Under the pieces are notes generated by a model. That model did no database searches. It was not told the origin of the DNA and was given only the letters and a program-made list of their open reading frames with translations. The position numbers and the translations under genes were made by a program. Below, piece by piece: positions 55,210 to 64,000 of a stretch of 64,000 nucleotides of DNA. This DNA is from Leptasterias polaris (taxonomy: Eukaryota > Echinodermata > Asteroidea > Forcipulatida > Asteriidae). Position 1 is the first letter of the stretch, and every line of letters starts with the position of its first letter. Location of the stretch: assembly GCA_037783415.1 (NCBI GenBank), contig JAZGTN010000192.1, forward strand, positions 2,170,001 through 2,234,000, written 5' to 3'.

Positions 55210-57190
55210 TTATTTCATGAATGCAGTATGAAAACTTTGGTAATATATCAAGGAAATTACAAAAGAATGCCACAATTGTTTTTATTATTATTTGTTTTGT
55301 TTTATTTCCAAAATTAAGGAATATGAAGCAACTTGTTTGGATGAATTTCTCCTAGACGTAGACATACCTAGACATAGGAAATAAGAAGGATGAAATTATG
55401 TATGTCTCCCAATTCCACTGCTCTACATTAACATTCAGGGACATCTTGCTGTCACTTTGCTGACGATTACCTCCAAGGGAAATAGAGAGAAAAGTGCATA
55501 TATGTGCAGGTTTGGCTTACTGTGCCACCCAAAAAAAACTTGATGTTATTAATGGTTTTAATATCCAGGCATTTAAGGCGACCAGTTTCACAAATATCCT
55601 TCGGTCAAGCATTCTGACATTTCCAATCGAATTAAGGAAAGACAACTGACTTTTGGGGTTTATTTGTAATACGTTTGTGCAGCTGTTTGTGTTCCCTGAA
55701 GCAGAGGGGGCAAATATTAGCGTGATCGATTTGGCCGGGCTGGGGACTCGTTTTTTTCCCTTGGAGCTGTTCCTTTCATCTTTATTGTTCTTGCACTTGC
55801 TTTCTTTAGATTGTTACAGACAGAGGGAGGAGGTGGGAGTTTGGCTTTGAATTTCTTGTTGGGGTGTTTGTCTGTTTGTCTGTTTGCTTCAGAAGATCTG
55901 ATGCAAAAGCTTGTGTTTAAGGCATGAATGCTGTACAGAATCTCCGAAGCTGGAAGTTACATGTCAGATAATCTTATTGAAAATATACATTTGACTTGCT
56001 CCCTCCCAAAAAAAAACCCCAAAACCAAGAGTAAATTTGTTAAAAACTGGAAGACCAATGTCAAATTGTTACTCTTGTTCGATTGACAACGGGAACCTAG
56101 AGTATTTTGTTTTCTCTATGATTTGATTGTTTTACTTTATATCCTGTGGTTCGCTAAAAAGTTATTGATAGAAACAGATTTGTGATTCTTGTATTCCAAA
56201 GATGGATTGCCTGATTTTTTGCCAAGCTAATCGTAAACAATTGATACAAATGTAGAAACCTGTTTGCAATTAGTCTTGGAAGTCATACGGTTTCATTTGA
56301 GACAAGCAAACAAAAACTTGTAGAAGAAAAACAAAAAGGAAGCGATAAGTACTGGCCTGGAGTTTCATGCCGGCCATGGAAGCCATTGCCCTTCAGTCAT
56401 TGCCCTCCAGTAAGCCAATAATTACGGCCACTTTTGCTGTGTCCTTTTAACTTTTGTACTCAAAAACGACACAAGGCGTGGGCTTCATTTTACTATCATG
56501 ATAACATGTAGGATACCCTGGCTGGTTAACAGGATTATTTGATAGTGCCCATACTTGATACATTTTAGATTTGTTTCTTTTTGGTTTGTCCAGACAAACT
56601 GATACACAATATTGGGACTGTAACAACTTCATAAACTAGTCCACAAACCACATAACATCACCATGGCACCAAACATTTCACAACTTTTTATTTTGTTGTA
56701 CCTGAAACCCAGTGTCTGTTATGCAACAAACATTTATATTTTTTCCCCCTGCTTTTTGAGCATTATCCTCTGTCAGAACTGGTCAAGAGAAAAAATAAAT
56801 TATTTTGGTCTTTTGGACAAAAACATGAGTGGACGCAACTTGAGATAGTACCGCCATGATTTGAAATGAAATCAAAAGCAAGATTAATCTTGCTGTTTTG
56901 ATTGCACATGTGAACCATACATTGTCCAGCTAAACTGGTCAATGTACTGTGCAGATGTGCATGCTGCAACCTTTACCAGACCAGCACCTGGTTAATTTGT
57001 ACTAGCAGCATTAAAAAAAAGGAAGGGCATGATTAGTTTTTATGAACAGTAATTTTTATTCCGACTTAAAAACTCCATCAATATCAACTAGCCATGGCAG
57101 TGCATTACCTTGCATTATAGTGCGTGATGTATATGGCCTCACAGCGGATGAAACTCATTGAATAATTTCACCTTGCTGCTAAATGCTATA
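55210..57190. other. no recognisable gene
   Basis: No repeat copies or bounded exons identified. Short frames at 55653-55850 and 56447-56969 have no recognised domains. Confidence 0.4.
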
Positions 57191-57199
57191 CATGCAGTG

Positions 57200-57872
57200 T
57201 GCCCTATTAGCTTTCCCGAACGGTGTCCGATTTAGCGGGATACCAGTCGGGATCCTATTAATTCCAGCATAAATAAACCATTATTCCCCCAACGAGGAGT
57301 TGACGTATTCGACTGCTTAGAGTACCGGTGTAGTGTTTTCTTTCCATGTGACCCGCACCTCCTCTCAGTACATACTAATTATCGTCTGTCCGCGCTGGAG
57401 AGGAAAAGTGGTCTTACCGAGATGAAATATCAAGTTACTTCCTTCGAAGGCGCATGCTAAGCATGGGGTTGGATACCGCTCGTTTTGATTAAGCCATAGA
57501 GTCCTCCTGCTGTTACAACCAGGGAAGATAATTTCCCAGAAGAGGAGGACGACATAAACAAGAAGATTATCCTTTTATTTCTTCTTCTTCTTCTTCTTCT
57601 TCTTGGGTACGGTCACTTACTGAACAGGTACAGTGTACGTGAGAGAGGTGACCTGTTTTGTGTGTGTTAAAGATGTGCGCACGCAGGACGGTTGTTGGTT
57701 CTGATGTTTTTTCTGACGACGCTTCATTTCGGCTTGTTTGGACGGGATCGATGATTAGTCTGTTTAACCTGCATTGACTTTGGTGTGTTATGTGCTTGGT
57801 CGTCCGCCGTATTCTCACAGACTGAAACGAAACATAGCCTAAACTCCCTCTCATGGACATCTTTACTCTGTG
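57200..57872 (+). promoter_or_regulatory. CpG-richer segment, possible promoter/5'UTR
   Basis: By eye, CpG dinucleotides are several times denser than in flanking kilobases (for example TCCGCGC, GCGCACGCAGGACGG, GACGACGC, GTCCGCCG). It includes a (TTC)9-type run at 57578-57604. Several downstream ATG/donor pairs follow within 1.5 kb (57852, 58111, 58465, 59293). In an otherwise CpG-poor window this is the best promoter candidate, but composition is the only evidence. Confidence 0.35.
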
Positions 57873-58110
57873 GGTAGGCAGGTGATTTCAGGACTCTTAT
57901 CTCCCTTTATGCTCTTGATGGTATTTTTCTTTGAGGAGCTTACTTGAAACTTTTTTTGGGGGGTGTAATACCAAAGATATTTGATTTGTCTTTTGCTGAG
58001 AGTTCATATCCTATCCCTGGATTTCTCTCGGTGAGTCAGAGATTTGCTAAAAGGATCCAACTCTGAAACTTGATACATCTGCTGCAGATTTCCATCGCGG
58101 ATTACCTTTA

Positions 58111-58131
58111 ATGGAAGTCCACCCTGTAATG
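58111..58131 (+). CDS. Very short candidate coding start D (MEVHPVM)
   Basis: ATG at 58111 and seven codons lead to a consensus-like donor GTGAGT at 58132 in phase 0. A similar arrangement, MDQALQL then a GTGAGT donor in phase 1, is at 58465-58486, and MDIFTLW then GTAGGC at 57852-57872. Such short frames are expected by chance; the donor could equally end a non-coding first exon. Confidence 0.2.
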
Positions 58132-59292
58132 GTGAGTTGAGAAAACAAGAAAAGACATTGAACAGCCAACTTTATCTTCCTGCACTTTGTTTTCCCCATC
58201 AAGAACAGTAAATAGTACGTACAGCTTCAAGTTCAGATGTTATCTAAATGGACTTCTCTCTGGTTGAGAAACGTACACATGTAAAAGCTGCAGCCAAGGA
58301 ACCAATTTCATCTACGGTGATCAAAACTTATCTCCAGTTGAATTGCAAACTTTAAGAAACTTTTGAGGACTGCAAATAGAAATAGTGTTTGGGGAAATTG
58401 TGTGTGTATTTGTAGCTCCACTTCACAGTTGATTAAGTTGGAGTTCATAAACGTCAAGGACAGAATGGATCAAGCATTACAGCTGAGTGAGTCAAACAGT
58501 TTGACACAGTTGTATTCTTGAATGATATTGACGATATCCTTCAAGTGTAAAAACTAAAAGATCTTATTCACTCACTGTTCGGATGAATGTTATCTGCAAA
58601 ACAAGACTGTCTCGTCTGACGGTGTTGTGAGGACTTTCATTCAGGAGGGTTATGAAAAAGAAGTGTTTACTCTGATTGACTAGTTGTTGATGTTGAAACT
58701 TATTTATAACTCATGTTTACTCATGTACCTTTTTATGTTGGATTCCACAAACTGTTAGTAAAAGAATCAATGTTGGATTCTACAAACTGCTAGCATTTGT
58801 TATTGTAGAACTGTTGGAGAAAGTTTATGTGACATAATCCACAATATGTTTAACATAAAACTGATGCCCAAGAAACTCGTTGAAAAATCGTCACTTACTT
58901 ATGTATGTTAAGCTATCGTAACTCGGGAAATATTTACACATAATTTCTGTCTGCTGTGAGATTTCAGAGCTTAAGTTTTTATGTATGCAAAGCTCGTTGA
59001 GTTTAACCCAAAGTGTCATCAGGCCCTCTCTGGGGCTTCGGGGAAGGAGGTGACTGCCTCGTCATTTCACACCTAGTTTAAACGATCCGCAGCTAGATGT
59101 TAAAGACAGAATATCTCAACTCCGTCTAAATCAAGATGGTTATCTGCTGTATGAATTGACATCTCCTGTCTGCTCGCTAGAATATGTTTTTTTGGAGCTA
59201 ATAGACATGTCGGATGAGTTTGTGATGATTTGATCCATGAAGACTGGTTTTATAGCTTTGGATTGTCGGAGTTGTTAATTCTGGAATCTACA

Positions 59293-59328
59293 ATGGATAT
59301 AGCCTGGGACGAAAACTTCTGGTTTGAG
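59293..59328 (+). CDS. Candidate first coding exon E (12 codons)
   Basis: ATG at 59293 in good context (CTACAATGG) gives MDIAWDENFWFE, ending in GAG before donor GTAGGA at 59329 (phase 0). It is Trp/Asp/Glu-rich and unlike the surrounding composition. No family recognised. Short, so chance is a serious alternative. Confidence 0.3.
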
Positions 59329-59599
59329 GTAGGATGTACTTATACTTTGGCAAGTTTGAATCATTTCCATTTATTCATTTATGGTTTTTCAGATACATTG
59401 CTGAGGGTAGAATGGGAAAAGAATAGATTGAGGAAGGGTGCTGTAGGGAAAAGTATGTACATTACAAACAAAGACATCCCATTTCAGGCTGGCAAAGATT
59501 AGCAGAATCCAGTAACCCGCTAGGCCATATTCATCTCAAGTACTGTCTTGCTTGTACTTAAAGAGTCATAATTCATGGCGGAATTGGTCACTTGCACAT

Positions 59600-59725
59600 G
59601 CTGTACCTTCACTCTGGAATGAAGAACTGTAATATTCAAAGTATTTTATTTTTTATTTGTTTCTACAAAACTTTTAAAATGCCCTAAAGAGACTCACTTG
59701 TTCAAATTAACTTGATGTAACTCGA
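59600..59725 (+). mobile_element. Probable decayed LINE 3' end
   Basis: One register reads HAVPSLWNEEL, resembling the AAPSLWNeLP motif of non-LTR reverse transcriptase C-termini. About 75 bases later a KETHLFKL-like remnant appears after small indels. Weaker than the three other LINE ends. Confidence 0.35.
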
Positions 59726-61000
59726 GAATTGTTGTATTTGTCATGTGCTTGCCTGCTGAGTTGCCATTTATGTGTTTTGTATTTGATTGCATTTTCTGTG
59801 CTATGGGCATCTTGTTAAGATGAAATAGCCAATTAGAAAGACCTGGTTTTATGATTCATTATGTCTAGACTGGTGCCTTGTAATTTCTACTGAATAGCTT
59901 TTAATGAATTTGGGGGCCATGTCCATTTCTAATCATGCTGGTCCTTGCCGTATACTATTAGGGTTCTGCGCAGGATTTCTCGAGGGGCAAAGGTTTTTCT
60001 CCCTGGTTTAGGCAATTTTCTTTGCGCACAGATTGTATTCACTCATGATCCCTGCATTGAGTTGAATGGAGGAATTTACCACCACGGGAAAAAAAATTAC
60101 GGAATAGCAAGGTCTTTAGTTGGTTGATTTATTTTTCCATTGTGTATCAACACTTTGGAATAAGGTACGTGACATGCTGGTATCATGTTATACCCTCCGT
60201 AAAGCTATGATCAGTGTGGCTGGAAACCATTGCAAGATGAACCGGTTGTTTTTTGCTGGATTATGAAAATTACATCTTTGGGTAAAACATTTTACTAGTA
60301 AATACACAATTTTGCATTTTGTTAAAAACCTTTCAAGGGAAACGGGCAAGATTCATTAATAAATTTTGAAAATGTGAGGTGGTCGGAAATAAAGAAAATT
60401 CTCCCAATGGTGGTTGGGGAATTCTGAGTGTCGGGGTTTTCCGGCACTGACCACTGTTGGCAAAGCCCTGACAATAGAATGCAGTTGCGTGCTAAACAAG
60501 TCAGAAAACATCTCATCTACCATATGTCACAGTCCAAGTTAGTATTTATATTTACCAACTCGATTGGCCACTTGTAAGTGGTTAACAAGATTGAATGATT
60601 GGCTTCTAACGAGATTGGGTGGGTTAGATTTAAACAGAGTAACGAGTTACACTAATTAAGTCATCAGTCATTACAAGATTATACCATGCAGCACAATGCG
60701 CACCCGATCTCCTCCCTTTCAAATCACTAATTTTTACTCTTCAGTGACCAATTTACTTACTCTATGCAAAATTAATAACATGCGAAAAACCTTGGATCTG
60801 CTGGCAGGTAAAAAAAATTTTAAAAAGGAAATTAAATGGTTGTTTTTGTAAGTCATCAGAGTGAAGTTTGACGTTTCGTTTAAGTTTGCTGGTATAAGTT
60901 TAGCCTTGTCCACGGGGATTGAACTATTTCCCGGAAAAAGTTTCATGCTGCACAACTGAAATTTGCCCGGAGATAGTAGAGCCTCGCATGGCCACAGATC

Positions 61001-61323
61001 CAGTGCCATAAATAGGGTCAAATTTTAGGGGGGCACAAGGTTCGCCATTCTTTCTTGGAGGGAACTTCTGGACAAGTTTCCGTTTGCCTTTCTCTTTAAC
61101 AAGCTCCTTTTCACAGTGCCGTTTTTATGTAATTTACTATTTTTTATAAGGAATCTGGCATGAGTGTAAACAAGAGAAACAGTTTTAAAAACATCAAAAT
61201 AATCACATTAAACCGTTTAAAATGTAGCAGTTTTTTCTGGAGATTTCCAATCCCCCAAAAACAGATTTCAAATGGAAGGGAAACGGATATCAATTAGGGG
61301 GGCACGTGCCCGTTACACCACTG
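61001..61323. mobile_element. hAT-type MITE (323 bp)
   Basis: Begins CAGTGCCATAA and ends TTACACCACTG, short hAT-like inverted termini. Flanking 8-mers CACAGATC (60993-61000) and CGCAGATC (61324-61331) match at 7 of 8 positions, the 8-bp target duplication typical of hAT elements. The sequence GGGGGGCAC occurs near both ends (61030 and 61298). No transposase coding sequence. Confidence 0.7.
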
Positions 61324-61329
61324 CGCAGA

Positions 61330-62340
61330 TCCCTGCCAGTCCAAGTGTGTACTATGACAGTACTGTAATGTACGTGTCTGTGAGCTCACTGAGTCTGCTA
61401 CTATAAAAAAGTATGTTTCTGGGTAGAGTTCCCAGTTTATGCTTATTTAGCATGAAGGCGTATATTTTGACATATTTGTAAAATTTGCGTGTTTTTGCAA
61501 AATAGTTATCAGATAGGATTCATTTGCTTTGTGTTTCTCCACTAATGGTACATAAAGATAGATGCCCAGCAGCTGTTGAAAATACCATGCACCAAGGGCT
61601 TTGTTTATGATGTCGACTGGTACAGAGTGTAAAGGTGCGTGACATCTGTGATGTACACATCATTTTGTTCAACATTTTCGTTGCTGTTGATGGTGCAGTC
61701 AAATTGAGCTACACTTAAATATTACAGTTGAAATCTGTCCTTTTCCATTTTAACCGATTTTGCTTTGTAAAATGGAATAGTTCAGATTTCACCTTGTGAT
61801 TATATTCTGAGACAATGCACTCAAATGCATCCAATATTTGTATAACAACAAATTTTTTCATGACATTTCGTACACATCCTTTATGACCCTGAAATCAGAC
61901 GTCAGACAGTTTTGAGAGGTTTTTAATGTCAGACAAATTTATTTATTTGCCGTCATAAATGAAGTACGTGAAGTGGGGGGGGGGTGGCTCAAAATATACA
62001 AACAAAAACATACTTTGGAACCATTAGTTCCACACACTTGACCATGCGGAAGATCTGAACAGTCTAAACAAAAATACATTATGTATACATTTATGTATTC
62101 CATAATGTGATTTAGTTATGATTTTATAATGTAGTTATTATAAAGGTCCTCAGATTTCCCAATACGATAGAGCATATAATTTTGTTTTGCACTGAAGGTG
62201 TCAGCGCATTGTGTGGTACAGTTATTCATATTGATTAAACCAGTGATGTCATATTAGCACAATACATAATGCATTTAGTAAGTGATGCACAAACATGTAC
62301 ATACATGTACATCCATTGATTGACATGGTATTTTATCTAT
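61330..62340. other. no recognisable gene
   Basis: AT-rich sequence with a short G run at 61976. No repeat copies recognised. Confidence 0.4.
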
Positions 62341-62344
62341 ACAC

Positions 62345-62430
62345 AGGGTTCTCCCAATGATTTGTCAAAACTGTGAGGCATTCTGGACCAAATTTTTTGG
62401 ATGTGTGGCGGAAACACGCTGAATTGAAAC
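62345..62430 (+). repeat. Interspersed repeat family J, copy 1
   Basis: CACAGGGTTCTCCCAATGAT, AAAACTGTGAGGCATTCTGG and GCGGAAACACGCTG align with the block at the window's right edge (63908-63997). Class unknown. Confidence 0.5.
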
Positions 62431-62434
62431 AATT

Positions 62435-63900
62435 AGGTCTTCGGAATGTATCTTGGTTTTAAAAGCCCTACTGTGCAACCTTGAGCATTCTATATGGTTT
62501 GATCTTATAAGGTGCTACAAAAATTGGTCTCATATTACAACAAACTCAAAACCTAATGTTTGGATTTGTTCAACTACCTTGATTACCTTATTAGTAGATA
62601 CGTGTGCTATATATTATATATGATTATATAGTATTATTTTAACTTAAATAATTTGCACTAACATTTTGGCGTTATTAGTAGAGAAGGCAGAGAGCTAAAA
62701 AAAACCTCAATTTCACATCAGCGAGCGTGTACACCTACAAGTAAATTAATTGAAGATCCTTGTTACTACTTTAAATGTACCACCAACACTTCGACAAGTA
62801 TCTGAACAATTTCTTTAATTTACAGTTTGGTCTTCAGCCCATAGGCCCTTTTGAATATCTTGGGAGCAGCTGTGACTGCTAACGACCGAAATTCAGCTGC
62901 CAGCGATTAAAAAAAAAAAACAGAGTGTCTAAACCAACATGGAATCACAAGAACATTTTAATCTGTGAAATTCCTTTCCGGTTTGCTTGAAATAATATCT
63001 AAAAGCAGTCAACGGTTTTGCGTGGTAGAAATGACTTTGAAAAGTGCACACGGTCAAACGCGTTTAAAGTTAATGTCCTCACGTGGATGTGGGCTGTTGA
63101 CTTTGCTTGGATTATGAGTAAGACAAATCACCAGATCTGGTCTATGTAAATACACACATTTGACTTGCGATCAGTGTTTGGTGTTAAACAACAAACGGTA
63201 TGACTGTTAATTATAAAAGAAGATTCATCAACATCTATCTGAAAGCTCACTGATTCTACCAGTACCAATCCTCTGTCTAAAGTGCTGTCAAAGTTGAGCA
63301 ATTAAAGTTTGAAGACCTCCAAAATTACCTTTGCTTATTTGATTGCCACAATGGAAGCCTGCTTACAAATTTGCACAAAATCTGTGATGAAACAGAGAGT
63401 GCATGTCTGTTAGTGAATGTTAGCACTGTGTGTACGTGTCTAAAATGATTGGTTGCATCCATAGAGAAGTATTGTAAGTACTCTGTAATCACATCTTAGC
63501 TTTCAGGCTTTCATACATGAACCATATATGGTAACACTTGAGTTATTGTCCCATAGATCCAGCTTATTCAGATTAGTATGCTTAATAACTATTTTTGGAC
63601 CATGCTACTCCAACTTCATCATGAAGAGCAGTGCGTGGAGCTTAATTACAGCATCATAACTCCCTCTGTTGCAAACTTTTCCCCAGGACACAAAACATAC
63701 TTTTGGGAGTGGTATTGTACCATTCATATAAAAAAACAAAAACATAATTAGTCCTAAGATTCAGGAAATGGTAATGACTATTTTAAAATGTGATTTTTAT
63801 TGGATGATATTTGTTGCAATCAAAACGCACTTAATATTACCGTAAGTGATGGCACCAAGGCACATCCAGCTTTTAAAAAAATTTAATAAAAAACATTATT
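62435..63900. other. no recognisable gene
   Basis: No repeat families from elsewhere in the window and no bounded exons seen. Confidence 0.4.
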
Positions 63901-63907
63901 TGAAGGG

Positions 63908-63997
63908 TTTCACAGGGTTCTCTCAAGGGTTTTTGAAAACTGTGTGGCATTCTGGACCCAAACTTTGGAAGTTTTTCCAAAGCAACGTGTTTTAAAC
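63908..63997 (+). repeat. Interspersed repeat family J, copy 2
   Basis: CACAGGGTTCTCTCAAGGGT, AAAACTGTGTGGCATTCTGG and CAAAGCAACGTGTTTT match 62345-62430. The element may continue beyond the window. Confidence 0.5.
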
Positions 63998-64000
63998 AAG

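Noticed and set aside
59293..59328. Assignment of the exon series to a named multi-promoter gene such as a PDE4-type phosphodiesterase
   Set aside because: Considered because that family uses many alternative first exons, but the junction phase and residues seen here do not fit my recollection of it, and no conserved common exon is in the window.

Overview
The window is eukaryotic, repeat-rich, AT-leaning DNA. It contains no complete gene, operon, rRNA, CRISPR array or bacterial-style coding block. None of the longer open frames looks like a conserved gene. What can be supported is (i) many short transposable-element copies that can be aligned to one another within the window, (ii) several tandem arrays, (iii) a few short candidate exons, mostly ATG-initiated with a 5' splice donor, and (iv) one CpG-richer stretch that could be a promoter. 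The repeat vocabulary (TTAA-flanked MITEs with ends like AAAGGCACTGGACACG, palindromic MITEs with GGGCCCAATTTCATGG ends, tRNA-Leu-derived SINEs) is what I associate from memory with echinoderm, particularly sea-star, genomes. That taxon call is an inference needing a database search.

Layout. 1-6.6 kb: SINE and MITE copies plus a 751-bp piggyBac-like deletion derivative (1151-1901) with intact TTAA duplications and terminal inverted repeats. 6.6-9.6 kb: little recognisable, with a C/A homopolymer tract near 9.0 kb. 9.6-18.5 kb: a LINE 3' end, three copies of a ~355-bp TTAA MITE (family A, one nested inside another MITE), composite MITEs, a short-unit microsatellite and two palindromic MITEs. 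19.6-19.8 kb: candidate first coding exon A. 22-26 kb: G-rich minisatellite, SINE fragments, a fold-back element with ~90-bp arms and a candidate exon at 25.27-25.49 kb. 26.9-29.1 kb: an inverted repeat, a LINE 3' end and a TA-flanked 0.9-kb DNA transposon. 34.3-35.3 kb: two candidate exons, including the clearest one (B). 38-40.5 kb: a ~96-bp tandem repeat, a ~730-bp array of a 14-bp unit, and a LINE 3' end. 47.0-48.2 kb: a 15-copy array of a 79-bp unit. 49.6-53.4 kb: dense SINEs and MITEs. 54.6-59.3 kb: further candidate first exons (C, D, E) around a CpG-richer segment. 61.0-61.3 kb: a hAT-type MITE with an 8-bp duplication.

Interpretation. Candidate exons A, B, D and E (and C by one of its two donors) lie on the + strand, start with ATG and end at a GT donor in phase 0, but no common downstream acceptor exon is recognisable. 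One reading is that the window covers the 5' part of one large gene with several alternative promoters, with common exons to the right of the window. This is an inference. The repeat content shows at least four transposition systems: TTAA-targeting, TA-targeting, hAT (8-bp duplication) and LINE/SINE retrotransposition with shared 3' tails.
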